A stretch of DNA of 8,340 nucleotides from Halanaerobiales bacterium (GCA_023128035.1 JAGMES010000179.1:1-8340); one strand, 5' to 3'; counted from the stretch's first letter, positions 1 to 6,830 are shown. Notes: generated by a model not told the origin, from the letters alone. A program made the numbers and translations.

Positions 1-27
1 TCACACTTGTATATATTTTTCAATATC

Positions 28-294
28 TTACTTTACAGTTTGTTGCTCCTGACCGGGAATAATCATTTCTTTTATAGTAATATCCATAATCCGTACAGCA
101 CGGCCCATAAATGGAATCCATTTAGGAATTTCAAAATATGTACTCTTACCACCATTCTTCCTTAAAGAGTCATCAGATGCGCATACCATTCTTTTATGTG
201 GTGTTACCACTAAATGTGCTTCACTTGGGGGTACAATTCGATACCATTTAGAAAGAATCGCAATAAAAATAATAAATAATGCGTTCAAAGTCAT
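28..294 (-). CDS. SPFH/band-7 (flotillin/stomatin-like) membrane protein, N-terminal part only; probably truncated
   Basis: The 88-residue product opens with a short hydrophobic segment (about residues 3-15, a likely membrane anchor). The stretch YRIVPPSEAHLVV (18-30) follows, which resembles the start of SPFH proteins, where a membrane anchor is followed by a VPP-N/S-E motif. Residues 50-88 (KSTYFEIPKWIPF...VRIMDITIKE) also fit the first strands of an SPFH domain. Family members usually run to several hundred residues, so this copy ends inside the first domain at the TAA at 28-30. SPFH proteins form membrane-associated oligomeric scaffolds; a fragment this short is unlikely to do so. The start is supported by GGAGGTGG at 301-308, six bases upstream of the ATG. 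The gene lies 93 bp downstream of the 76-residue gene on the same strand, probably in one transcript. Only 27 bases follow the stop, so a frameshift or insertion outside the window cannot be told from a naturally short protein. The family call is from recognition of the motif. Confidence 0.6.
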   Translation of the reverse strand: MTLNALFIIFIAILSKWYRIVPPSEAHLVVTPHKRMVCASDDSLRKNGGKSTYFEIPKWIPFMGRAVRIMDITIKEMIIPGQEQQTVK

Positions 295-316
295 TCATTA
301 CCACCTCCAAAATAAT

Positions 317-333
317 TCCTCTTGGGAGAAGAG
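317..333 (-). promoter_or_regulatory. Small hairpin upstream of the SPFH-fragment ribosome site
   Basis: CCTCTT and AAGAGG form a perfect 6-bp stem around a 5-base loop. Read on the minus strand the loop is CTCCC, part of which is complementary to the GGAGG of the ribosome site lying about 10 bases downstream (301-308). It has no T-run typical of a terminator on the minus strand, while on the plus strand TTTT follows. It may be an intercistronic stability or translation-control element, or chance. Confidence 0.3.
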
Positions 334-387
334 GTTTTCAAAACGGTTTCTAAAAAAGGTTACTAAATTCAGTTCTTTTATTCTGTT

Positions 388-618
388 TTATTCCTGTAAT
401 TCTTCTTCTGCACTCAACAATAAATCTCCATTACGAAACTTAGTCAGACAACTCGCCATTATAATAATTGAGCAAAGCTTATTTCCATCACGATATGTAA
501 CTACAATATCATTTCCACTGGAAAACTCTTGTATAGCATTGACAAGATCGCGGCGAGAACTAAATACAATCTCATCCTCTGAATAACGCACTAAATTAAA
601 TTCCTTGAAATTTAACAT
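388..618 (-). CDS. Small hypothetical protein (76 aa)
   Basis: I do not recognise this family. The product is 76 residues, soluble and mixed alpha/beta in character, with an acidic C-terminus (AEEELQE) and one stretch around residues 49-58 (CSIIIMASCL) that is hydrophobic but too short and polar-flanked for a clear membrane helix. It has two cysteines (about 49 and 57) but no CxxC motif. The gene looks real: a GGAGAGG ribosome site lies at 624-630 just upstream of the ATG at 616-618, and a good sigma-A-like promoter (650-678) is correctly placed. It is the first gene of a likely two-gene transcript with the SPFH fragment and is divergent from the HD-GYP gene. The context gives no firm functional clue. 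Confidence 0.7.
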   Translation of the reverse strand: MLNFKEFNLVRYSEDEIVFSSRRDLVNAIQEFSSGNDIVVTYRDGNKLCSIIIMASCLTKFRNGDLLLSAEEELQE

Positions 619-649
619 AACATCCTCTCCCTTCGGTTAATTTATCTTC

Positions 650-678
650 ATTTTACCATATTAGCAAGGAAGCTTCAA
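650..678 (-). promoter_or_regulatory. Sigma-A-type promoter for the 76-aa gene
   Basis: On the minus strand, TTGAAG (673-678) is followed after exactly 17 bases by TAAAAT (650-655), with an extended -10 TGG just before it. The expected transcription start is near 643, giving a short leader of about 25 bases that carries the ribosome site at 624-630. Confidence 0.6.
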
Positions 679-706
679 TATAAATTTTATTTATATAAAT
701 TTTATA

Positions 707-725
707 AAAAGTATGTAATACTTTT
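707..725. repeat. 19-bp inverted repeat, possible operator between divergent genes
   Basis: AAAAGTAT and ATACTTTT are perfect 8-bp inverted arms around a 3-base centre (GTA). The repeat lies in the AT-rich space between the minus-strand 76-aa gene and the plus-strand HD-GYP gene, about 30 bases upstream of the 76-aa gene's -35 box. Size and symmetry fit a dimeric regulator site, but a perfect AT-rich palindrome can arise by chance, and no regulator is identified. Confidence 0.3.
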
Positions 726-853
726 AAACCGAAAAGATGCAGAGACAAATTAAAACACTTACAAATACTTTTTTACCTCTCTTTAGCAGGATTTTTGCTT
801 TATTAAATAGAAATTATAACGTTGAAGAACTATTTTACTATGGGGTGAATTTC

Positions 854-1918
854 ATGTCGAAAATTCGGATTGAGAATTTAAAAGTAGGGATGCAGATCGT
901 AGAGGATATTTTTTCACCTTATGGAGGTGTTCTTGTCAATACAGGTGATACTCTCGATCAGCGATCTATTGAAAAATTAAAACTTAATAATGTAAAAGTG
1001 ATTAAAATTAAAGATGAAGATGCCGTTTTTTCAAAGAATATTCAAACTATTGATCCAGAAGTTTTAACCCAATTTTCAGAAACATATACGAACAAAACCC
1101 AAGAAGTCAAAGATATTTTTGATCAGTTTTCAAATGAAGATAATACAAAAGAAAAGTTAGAAGAAAATTTAACAGAGATCACCACCAACATTATAACTTC
1201 AATTGGTACTCAAAAAGATATTTTAAAGTATATGAGCAAAATGAAAGAAACAATTCCGAGTCTTTATACCCATTGTATTAATGTCTCAATTCTATGTAAT
1301 ATGTTCGCCACTTTACTAGATTTCCCAGAAGAAAAGAAAGAAGAGTTAACTCTTGCTGCTCTTCTACATGATATCGGCAAATCAGAATTGGGTATTGATT
1401 TTGAATACAACACTTTAAACATGGAAAAATTACCTCCTAATATTTCTAAAAAATATAAAAAACATTCTATTTTAAGTTATAGAATTTTAAAAGAAAAAGG
1501 ATTTTCTACAAATATTTGTATGGGCGTACTCATGCATCATGAAAATGTTCAGGGTGACGGTTTTCCTACTGGCGCTAAATGGAATCAAATACACGAATTT
1601 GCTAAAATTCTGGCCATCGCTAACTACTATGATCATATTACTTTTTCCGGGAAAACAAGAGAGAACATCAATCCATTTACTGTCATTAAACTATTAGAAG
1701 AAGTTCAATATAATAAATTTGATTTTAAATTCGTTAACACTTTCTTAAAGCGTATTGCTACTTATTATCAAAATGAATGGGTGGAATTGACCTCTCAAGA
1801 AATTGGGCAGATTGTTTTTATAAACCAAAATAACTTAGCACATCCAATTGTTAAGATCGGTAATGTAATAGTCGATTTATCTCAAGAAAGAGATATTGAG
1901 ATTGCTCGTGTTCTCTAA
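854..1918 (+). CDS. HD-GYP domain protein (cyclic-di-GMP phosphodiesterase-like)
   Basis: The protein is 354 residues from the ATG at 854. HD-GYP enzymes hydrolyse the second messenger c-di-GMP in the cytoplasm, affecting motility, biofilm and related behaviours. Residues 1-53 (IENLKVGMQIVEDIFSPYGGVL...SIEKLKLNNVKVIKI) match the small N-terminal domain often found ahead of HD-GYP in Firmicutes. Residues about 75-125 are a charged helical linker. The HD-GYP domain runs from about 130 to 310: H140 in YTHCINVS, the HD pair H172-D173 in LLHDIGKSELG, H204, H228-H229 in MHHE, and QGDGFP (233-238) as the GYP-like motif. The usual Asp of the final 'AD-x-YDA' motif is Asn257 (LAIANYYDHIT), although D260 remains. 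No receiver or PAS domain is present. The frame is open back to an ATG at 737, but GGGGTG at 842-847, six bases before 854, and the start of the conserved domain favour 854. It is monocistronic, with a terminator directly downstream. Family call is firm; activity is inferred. Confidence 0.88.
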   Translation: MSKIRIENLKVGMQIVEDIFSPYGGVLVNTGDTLDQRSIEKLKLNNVKVIKIKDEDAVFSKNIQTIDPEVLTQFSETYTNKTQEVKDIFDQFSNEDNTKEKLEENLTEITTNIITSIGTQKDILKYMSKMKETIPSLYTHCINVSILCNMFATLLDFPEEKKEELTLAALLHDIGKSELGIDFEYNTLNMEKLPPNISKKYKKHSILSYRILKEKGFSTNICMGVLMHHENVQGDGFPTGAKWNQIHEFAKILAIANYYDHITFSGKTRENINPFTVIKLLEEVQYNKFDFKFVNTFLKRIATYYQNEWVELTSQEIGQIVFINQNNLAHPIVKIGNVIVDLSQERDIEIARVL

Positions 1919-1941
1919 AAAAATTCAATATCTAGTAAATC

Positions 1942-1998
1942 AAAAAACCAACACAGAATCTCTTTTTTAAAAAGATTCCTATTCTGTGCTGGTTTTTT
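1942..1998 (+). terminator. Intrinsic terminator after the HD-GYP gene
   Basis: AACCAACACAGAAT (1946-1959) pairs with ATTCTGTGCTGGTT (1981-1994) with one A-C mismatch, and the stem is extended by A-runs at 1942-1947 facing the T-run GGTTTTTT. A second, inner AT-rich stem (TCTTTTT with AAAAAGA) lies in the loop. The T-run after the plus-strand stem fits Rho-independent termination 24 bases after the HD-GYP stop. The A-run on the left would also supply a T-run on the minus strand, but no minus-strand gene ends here. Confidence 0.85.
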
Positions 1999-2089
1999 AT
2001 AATAAAATTTACACAAAAAAATAACTTTATATGAATAAAAAAGATGATTCAATTATAAAATTAAATAAACGCTAAAGGAGGTTGTAAAT

Positions 2090-3292
2090 ATGTCTTCTAA
2101 TCTAGAACTCTTAAAAAGGTCTGTTTGTAATTGGATTGATAACTCATACGAAAAATTCACACAACTAGCTCATAAAATGTATAATGAACCTGAATTAGGA
2201 TTTGAAGAAGAAAAGGCAGCTAAATGGTTATCTGAAACTCTCGAAAACTATGGTTATGCTATAAAGAGAAACCTCGCTGGTCAAAAAACAGCCTTTCGGG
2301 CTACCCTCACGGGAACCTCTGAGAAACCAAAAGTTGCTCTCTTCTGTGAGTATGATGCTTTGCCTGATATAGGACATGGGTGTGGTCACAATCTGATTGG
2401 AACCGCTAGTGCCTGGGCAGGCGCGGCTCTCAGAGAATTAGATGCAGAGTTACCAGGAACCATCGTTATTTTTGGGACTCCAGGAGAAGAGACTGGTGGT
2501 GGTAAAGTTTATCTAGCAAACGAGAATGAATTTGATGATATTGATACTGCTATGATGTTTCACCCAAGCACAGAAAATCAAATTCTCTCCAGTACCCTAG
2601 CTTTGGATGCTCTTGAAGTTACTTTTTATGGTAAAACAGCTCATGCAGCAGGTTCTCCTCATCTTGGAATAAATGCCTTAGATGCTGTCATTCTCACCTT
2701 TAATGGAATCAACGCCCTTCGCCAACACTTAACAGATGATGTACGAATACATGGAATTATTTCTGAAGGTGGAAAAGCCCCCAATATTGTACCTGAACGT
2801 GCTCAAGCCAGATTTTATATTCGAGCCAAAGAAAGAAGATATCTCAATGAAGTTGTTGAAAAATTTAAGAACATCTGCGAAGGTGCTTCTCTTATGACAG
2901 GAACTACTTTTAAGATTCGAAAATTTGAAAACTCCAATGACAATCTTATCTCAAATAAAATTGTTGGTAAACTTTTCGAAAAAAATCTTAACAGTTTAGG
3001 AATCACTGAGATTCGACCATATCACGAAGACAGTGGTTCAACTGATATGGGAAATGTAAGCCAGATTGTTCCTGCAATCCATCCTTATTTGACGATCTGT
3101 GGTCAGGAGATCATATGTCATTCACGGGAATTTGCCCAGGCAACCATTACCACAAATGGACTCAATACTCTAAAAAATGCTGCCAAAGCCCTAGCCATGA
3201 CCACTCTGGATTTGCTCTATAATCCTGATCATATTCACCAAGCTAAGCTTGAATTAATAGAAAGCAAAAATGGAGTTAACAAACCTGACTAG
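2090..3292 (+). CDS. M20 family amidohydrolase/metallopeptidase (AbgB / PM20D2-like)
   Basis: The 400-residue protein has the M20 order: N-terminal helix YNEPELGFEE (31-40); EYDALPDIGHGCGHNL (87-102), with C98 and H100 as likely metal ligands; GTPGEETGGGK (129-139), with the E133-E134 pair; H158 in MMFHPS; then the lid/dimerisation domain (about 175-290) with GKTAHAAGSPHLGINALDA (181-199). The C-terminal catalytic part carries SGSTDMGN (315-322) and ICHSREFA (342-349, H344 a likely ligand). The GHGCGHNLIG form of the metal motif and the GSTDMGNVS motif resemble AbgB/PM20D2 dipeptidases rather than the HACGHD type of IAA-amino-acid or N-acetyl-diaminopimelate deacetylases. It is expected to be cytosolic and to cleave a small amide or dipeptide; the substrate cannot be named. 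The start is supported by AAAGGAGGT (2074-2082), seven bases upstream. No signal peptide. Its stop overlaps that of the convergent lysA by 4 bp. Confidence 0.88.
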   Translation: MSSNLELLKRSVCNWIDNSYEKFTQLAHKMYNEPELGFEEEKAAKWLSETLENYGYAIKRNLAGQKTAFRATLTGTSEKPKVALFCEYDALPDIGHGCGHNLIGTASAWAGAALRELDAELPGTIVIFGTPGEETGGGKVYLANENEFDDIDTAMMFHPSTENQILSSTLALDALEVTFYGKTAHAAGSPHLGINALDAVILTFNGINALRQHLTDDVRIHGIISEGGKAPNIVPERAQARFYIRAKERRYLNEVVEKFKNICEGASLMTGTTFKIRKFENSNDNLISNKIVGKLFEKNLNSLGITEIRPYHEDSGSTDMGNVSQIVPAIHPYLTICGQEIICHSREFAQATITTNGLNTLKNAAKALAMTTLDLLYNPDHIHQAKLELIESKNGVNKPD

Positions 3293-3318
3293 AAAAGGTC
3301 AGGTTTAGTTAACTCCAT
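3270..3318. terminator. Shared bidirectional terminator overlapping the 3' ends of M20 and lysA
   Basis: A 20-bp stem pairs 3270-3289 with 3298-3318, interrupted only by one bulged A at 3307. The 8-base loop (3290-3297) contains the stop codons of both convergent genes. On the minus strand the hairpin is followed by TTTTTGC (T-run from the A's at 3266-3270), a good terminator for lysA. On the plus strand the inner 9-bp stem (AAACCTGAC with GTCAGGTTT) runs into TTTAGTT, a weaker terminator for the M20 gene. The stem lies almost wholly inside the coding regions, so both C-termini are constrained by it. Confidence 0.8.
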
Positions 3319-4626
3319 GAGCCGCTCAGGGATCACATCCCTTTTTATTAGATCAGAATAAGTTTCTCTTCGAACTATAATTTCTGCCTGTCCCTCATTT
3401 ACCAAAACTATAGCCATTCTAGGTAGACCATTATAGTTACTAGACATAGAGTAAGTGTATGCTCCTGTACAAGTTACAGCCAATAAATCTCCGGATTCAA
3501 TCTGAGGAATTTTAAGATCATGAATCAACATATCTCCCGACTCACAACAACGTCCAGTAATAGTTACAGTCTGAACAGGTTTTTCTAGAGCCTTATTCGC
3601 TACGACTGCCTCATATTTAGCTCCATATAAAGCAGGCCGAATATTATCAGTCATTCCACCGTCTACAGCAACATAGGTACGTATGTCAGGAATCTCTTTT
3701 ATAGTACCAATCGTGTAAACAGTTGTACCAGCAGTAGCAACAATCGAACGTCCTGGTTCATTGATAACCTTAGGTAACGGAAGATTTAATTCGTCAGCTT
3801 TTCTTTTTAAAGTATCTGCAACAATAATAGCATAATCCTTTACAGAAACTTCTTCTTCTGTTTCCATATAAGGTACTCCAAAACCGCCTCCCAAATTCAA
3901 TTCCTTTATCACTATACCTAATTCATCACGAACCTTACCAGAAAAGTCCATCATTATTTCTGCTGCTTTTTTAAAGGACTCCAAATTATAAATCTGAGAT
4001 CCAATATGACAATGTAAACCACAAACTCGAATTCCAGATAATTCTTGAGCTTTTTGAATCACCCTAAATGCTACACCGTTAGAAATTCCCATCCCAAATT
4101 TTGAATCTATCTGTCCAGTTTGAATATATTCATGAGTATGGGCTTCAATTCCAGGAGTCACTCTAAAAAGTACATCAGCGACCATCTGCTTCTCCAACGC
4201 TAAATGATTTAATAAAAGTAACTCTTGTAAGTTATCTACAACAAAAAGTCCAATACCAGATTCTAATGCATCGTTAAGTTCCTGCGGAGTCTTATTATTA
4301 CCATGAAAATGAACTTTTGCCATAGGAAAATTGGCTGACTCAGCAATAAAGCGTTCTCCGCCTGAAACTACATCCAAACCCATACCTTCTTCTTTCAAAA
4401 TTCGACATAAAGCCATGGTTAGAAAAGCTTTGGAAGCATAGGATGTTTCTGACTCAATTCCTGTTTCATTAAATGCAGAACGATATTCACGACATTTTCT
4501 TCTAATTTCTGCTTCATCCAATACTAATAATGGTGTACCAAATTTCTGAGCTAAATCAGATGTATCACATCCACCAATTAAAAGATGACCTTGTTCGTTT
4601 ATATTCATTGTCCCATGCAGTCTCAT
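3289..4626 (-). CDS. lysA: Diaminopimelate decarboxylase
   Basis: LysA converts meso-2,6-diaminopimelate to L-lysine and CO2, the last step of lysine biosynthesis, in the cytosol with pyridoxal phosphate. The 445-residue protein shows the fold-III PLP decarboxylase signature: SYASKAF with the PLP Lys66; CHIGSQ (206-211); NLGGGFG (244-250); EPGRSIVATAG (290-300), the phosphate-binding motif; and CESGDML (361-367), with Cys361 contributed across the dimer. Tyrosines in GAYTYSMSSNYNG (388-400) complete the active site, and VDGGMTDNIRPALYGA (321-336) is typical. Length is normal for the family. The start is supported by GGAGG (4633-4637), six bases upstream of the ATG. The gene is downstream of and co-directional with the chemoreceptor but has its own promoter at 4753-4781. 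It leaves a leader of about 120 bases in which I see no lysine riboswitch or T-box. It shares a terminator with the convergent M20 gene. Confidence is very high. Confidence 0.97.
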   Translation of the reverse strand: MRLHGTMNINEQGHLLIGGCDTSDLAQKFGTPLLVLDEAEIRRKCREYRSAFNETGIESETSYASKAFLTMALCRILKEEGMGLDVVSGGERFIAESANFPMAKVHFHGNNKTPQELNDALESGIGLFVVDNLQELLLLNHLALEKQMVADVLFRVTPGIEAHTHEYIQTGQIDSKFGMGISNGVAFRVIQKAQELSGIRVCGLHCHIGSQIYNLESFKKAAEIMMDFSGKVRDELGIVIKELNLGGGFGVPYMETEEEVSVKDYAIIVADTLKRKADELNLPLPKVINEPGRSIVATAGTTVYTIGTIKEIPDIRTYVAVDGGMTDNIRPALYGAKYEAVVANKALEKPVQTVTITGRCCESGDMLIHDLKIPQIESGDLLAVTCTGAYTYSMSSNYNGLPRMAIVLVNEGQAEIIVRRETYSDLIKRDVIPERLMELTKPDLF

Positions 4627-4752
4627 TTAATCCCTCCGCACCCAAATTTTGATGCACAAATTAATATACACATAAAAACCATCACTTTATCCCATGCAAA
4701 CTAGAACTCAGTTTACCAAAGCTTTATATGAAAGTATAATATCCTATAGTAG

Positions 4753-4781
4753 ATAGTACCATACCCATCTATTTATGTCAA
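4753..4781 (-). promoter_or_regulatory. Strong sigma-A-type promoter for lysA
   Basis: On the minus strand a consensus TTGACA (4776-4781) is followed after 17 bases by TACTAT (4753-4758), preceded by an extended -10 TGG. The stop codon of the upstream chemoreceptor gene (TGA at 4778-4780) lies inside the -35 box. Transcription is expected to start near 4746, giving a leader of about 120 bases before the lysA ATG. Confidence 0.7.
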
Positions 4782-6259
4782 ACGATATCCGCCATTTCCT
4801 TTAATTCTTCTGCACGTTTATGTAGTTCTTCAATATATTTCTGGATTTTAATTAAACGTTCATTTTGTTCTTCTGCACTTGAGGCCACCTCTTCTGCAGA
4901 ACCATAAGATTGTTGGGTAATAGAAGCCAATTCTTCCATTCGCTTTTCCAATTCAATAATATCTTCACTAATTTTCTCAACATCAACGGTAATATTTCCT
5001 ACCTCATTTGAGATTTCCTGTACATCTCCTAAGATATATTGAAGTGAATCAACAGAAGTTGAAGTAACTTTTTTACCATCTTTAACTATCTGACTACTCT
5101 CTGTTACATGTTTTACTGATAAATTAGTATATGAACGAATTTCCTCCAAAATAGTATGAATATCTTTAGCCGCTGAGTCTGCTTCTTCTGCCAATTTACG
5201 AATTTCGCTAGCAACCACAGCAAAACCTCGTCCAACATCGCCAGCTCTTGCTGCTTCAATAGAAGCATTCAAAGCCAAAAGATTGGTCTGAGTAACAATA
5301 CCAGTAAATATTTTTAAGATAGAACCCATCTGTTCAGATTGCTCCTCCAAACGTTTCATCATCACAACAGATTGATCTGTACTATAATCAATTCGATTCA
5401 TATGTTCTTCTAAGCTATTCAGATCATTTTGACCTTCTTTTGCTGCTGTTCCAGTATTTTTCACCTGATTAGCAACTAGCTCAACTCTGGTTTTTATTCC
5501 TGACATTATATCCATAATATTTTGTGTATTCTGAAGTGTAAGCTCTACAGTCCGCGCCTCTTCCTCTACTCCAAAAGCTACTTCATTAATCGAATGAGTA
5601 ACAATTTGATTAGAATCGCTAACCTGACTTACATATTCTTGAATCTCCTCTGTTGCAATAGTTAAGTATTTAGTTGAAACCGCAAGATGCTGTACTTTAT
5701 CCAAAAGCTGTTGATTTAACTCCTCACGCTTGATATCAGCCATCTGGAACAAATCTGTCCCCCATTTAGTAATAAAATAAAGTAAAATGGTACAACCAAT
5801 AAAAGCTACATTAAATTGGAACATAGTTCGAACACTTACAGGATTAAAAAACTGATCATAGGCTACCACAAATAAAACATTGTTTAAAACTCCAACACTT
5901 ATCGCATAACCCAAGACTGTTTTTTTCTCTAAATATAGTGCAATCAGGATAATTGCTTCAAAAAACAAAAGAAGTCCTCTGAATCTGGCCTCCCCAGCAC
6001 CAGAAAATAAGTTATAGTAGATAAAAACCGTAATTTCAACTATAGTTATCCATTTAATAATGACTGGAGGCTTTTTCATTAAATACAAAATTGTTGGTAG
6101 CAAAGATAAAAAGATAGTAAATCCCCCAACGATCCACAATTGTTTTATTGGCATTTTAACCGCTATATTTACTATCAATGCCATCCCTGTAACTACCCAT
6201 GCAAAAATGATCACTGCAAAATTTGCTTTTTGAATAAGCTTATTTTCATTTTCTAACAT
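4778..6259 (-). CDS. Methyl-accepting chemotaxis protein with a six-TM N-terminus and no HAMP domain
   Basis: Chemoreceptors signal through CheW/CheA to the flagellar motor. This 493-residue protein has about six membrane helices in its N-terminal third (roughly 12-34, 41-61, 69-85, 92-110, 114-134, 147-165) joined by short loops. There is no large external ligand domain, so any ligand is probably sensed within the membrane. A helical region (about 172-490) follows directly. Its hairpin tip is unmistakable: [20 protein letters not shown] (321-340) followed by [17 protein letters not shown] (343-359), the CheA/CheW contact region. No HAMP domain can be seen between the last TM and the signalling helices. 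Glu/Gln-rich faces of the flanking helices offer possible methylation sites; there is no C-terminal CheR-binding pentapeptide. The start is supported by AGGAG (6268-6272), eight bases upstream. No clear sigma-D or sigma-A promoter was found just upstream. The gene runs towards lysA without a terminator between them. Confidence 0.93.
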   Translation of the reverse strand: MLENENKLIQKANFAVIIFAWVVTGMALIVNIAVKMPIKQLWIVGGFTIFLSLLPTILYLMKKPPVIIKWITIVEITVFIYYNLFSGAGEARFRGLLLFFEAIILIALYLEKKTVLGYAISVGVLNNVLFVVAYDQFFNPVSVRTMFQFNVAFIGCTILLYFITKWGTDLFQMADIKREELNQQLLDKVQHLAVSTKYLTIATEEIQEYVSQVSDSNQIVTHSINEVAFGVEEEARTVELTLQNTQNIMDIMSGIKTRVELVANQVKNTGTAAKEGQNDLNSLEEHMNRIDYSTDQSVVMMKRLEEQSEQMGSILKIFTGIVTQTNLLALNASIEAARAGDVGRGFAVVASEIRKLAEEADSAAKDIHTILEEIRSYTNLSVKHVTESSQIVKDGKKVTSTSVDSLQYILGDVQEISNEVGNITVDVEKISEDIIELEKRMEELASITQQSYGSAEEVASSAEEQNERLIKIQKYIEELHKRAEELKEMADIV

Positions 6260-6352
6260 CTTAGCATCTCCTATCTCTTAATTATATTTTTTATAATTCG
6301 CTTTAAACATATAAAAACCTTTATCATTTGTTCTACATTTCCCTATTTGCGT

Positions 6353-6387
6353 AAAAAAAATAAGAGAAGAGTTAAACTCTTCTCTTA
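6353..6387 (-). terminator. Strong intrinsic terminator (minus strand)
   Basis: TAAGAGAAGAGT (6361-6372) and ACTCTTCTCTTA (6376-6387) form a perfect 12-bp stem with a 3-base loop. On the minus strand the stem is followed by eight T's (the A-run at 6353-6360). It ends transcription coming from the TPR gene/GNAT pseudogene side and insulates the chemoreceptor gene downstream. Confidence 0.9.
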
Positions 6388-6449
6388 AGATCAAGATTAG
6401 TTACAGTATCTTGGTTAATAAATTTTTCTGGATGCAGCAACAAAACCAT
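6372..6449 (-). CDS. Possible 25-aa ORF ending in the terminator
   Basis: An ATG at 6447-6449 with AAGGTGAG four bases upstream opens a 25-codon frame (starts MVLLLHPEK, ends DLKRRV) that stops at 6372-6374 inside the terminator stem. The ribosome site is good, but the peptide has no recognisable character. It lies in a decayed stretch downstream of the GNAT pseudogene, so it may be a gene remnant or chance. Confidence 0.2.
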   Translation of the reverse strand: MVLLLHPEKFINQDTVTNLDLKRRV

Positions 6450-6481
6450 AGCACTCACCTTTTTCTTAAATATATAGTATC

Positions 6482-6771
6482 TCAAAACTCCTCCAATAGT
6501 GCTTTACTCATAGGCACTAATTCCAAGCGCTTAATATATCCTAATTTTTCATAAAAACTAATAACTTCCTCATTGGTATCTACAACAAAAAGATTTACTT
6601 TTATCACACCCATTTGGATAAATCTTTTTTCTAACTCGTCTCAGGATTATGTTGGATCATTTTCTGAATTTCTTCACGTTCATCTGAACTTTTAAGCTGA
6701 ATAGTACCTGTACTTTTCCAAAGTTCATAAACCTCTTTATAATTATCTATGGTCATTTCACGAATTTCCAT
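6482..6771 (-). pseudogene. GNAT family N-acetyltransferase, core deleted and frameshifted
   Basis: Two pieces of one GNAT acetyltransferase are visible in different frames. The N-terminal piece (6631-6771, 46 codons) reads MEIREMTIDNYKEVYELWKS, then SSDEREEIQKMIQHNPE, a typical start of small GNATs. It runs into a TAG at 6631-6633. The C-terminal piece (6482 to about 6640, another frame) reads LEKRFIQMGVIKVNLFVVDT, then NEEVISFYEKLGYIKRLELV, the usual closing strands with the NxxxxxFYEKLGY motif. The middle of the fold, including the acetyl-CoA-binding R/Q-x-x-G-x-G/A loop, is absent. About 45-50 residues are missing compared with the usual length near 145. One deletion at about 6635-6642 explains both the loss and the frame change. 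The gene cannot make a working acetyltransferase. A promoter (6801-6830) and a downstream terminator (6353-6387) survive, suggesting fairly recent decay. Confidence 0.85.
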
Positions 6772-6800
6772 AATCCTATATCACTCCAGTTAACTACTTA

Positions 6801-6830
6801 ATTATATTATATTTCCATGAAACTGGTCAA
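6801..6830 (-). promoter_or_regulatory. Sigma-A-type promoter for the GNAT pseudogene
   Basis: On the minus strand TTGACC (6825-6830) is followed after 18 bases by a consensus TATAAT (6801-6806). The predicted start near 6794 lies about 23 bases before the ATG of the acetyltransferase remnant. It overlaps the small ORF at 6807-6878. Confidence 0.55.

Noticed and set aside
737..853. Longer HD-GYP start at the ATG at 737 (39 extra residues)
   Set aside because: No proper ribosome site precedes 737, the extra residues do not resemble the conserved N-terminal domain, and GGGGTG six bases before 854 is well placed.
2815..3006. Minus-strand ORF inside the M20 gene
   Set aside because: It lies wholly within a well-supported gene on the other strand, lacks a ribosome site and its translation has no protein-like motifs.
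4627..4746. Lysine riboswitch or T-box upstream of lysA
   Set aside because: The leader is only about 120 bases, no T-box core sequence or L-box helices are visible, and there is no terminator/antiterminator pair.
6273..6350. Sigma-D or sigma-A promoter for the chemoreceptor
   Set aside because: A TATAAT exists at 6281-6286 but it is too close to the ribosome site, and no acceptable -35 box or sigma-D pair lies at the right spacing.
6392..6413. Inverted repeat CAAGAT...ATCTTG next to the terminator
   Set aside because: Only 6-bp arms with a 10-base loop in AT-rich DNA; the adjacent 12-bp terminator stem explains the local structure.
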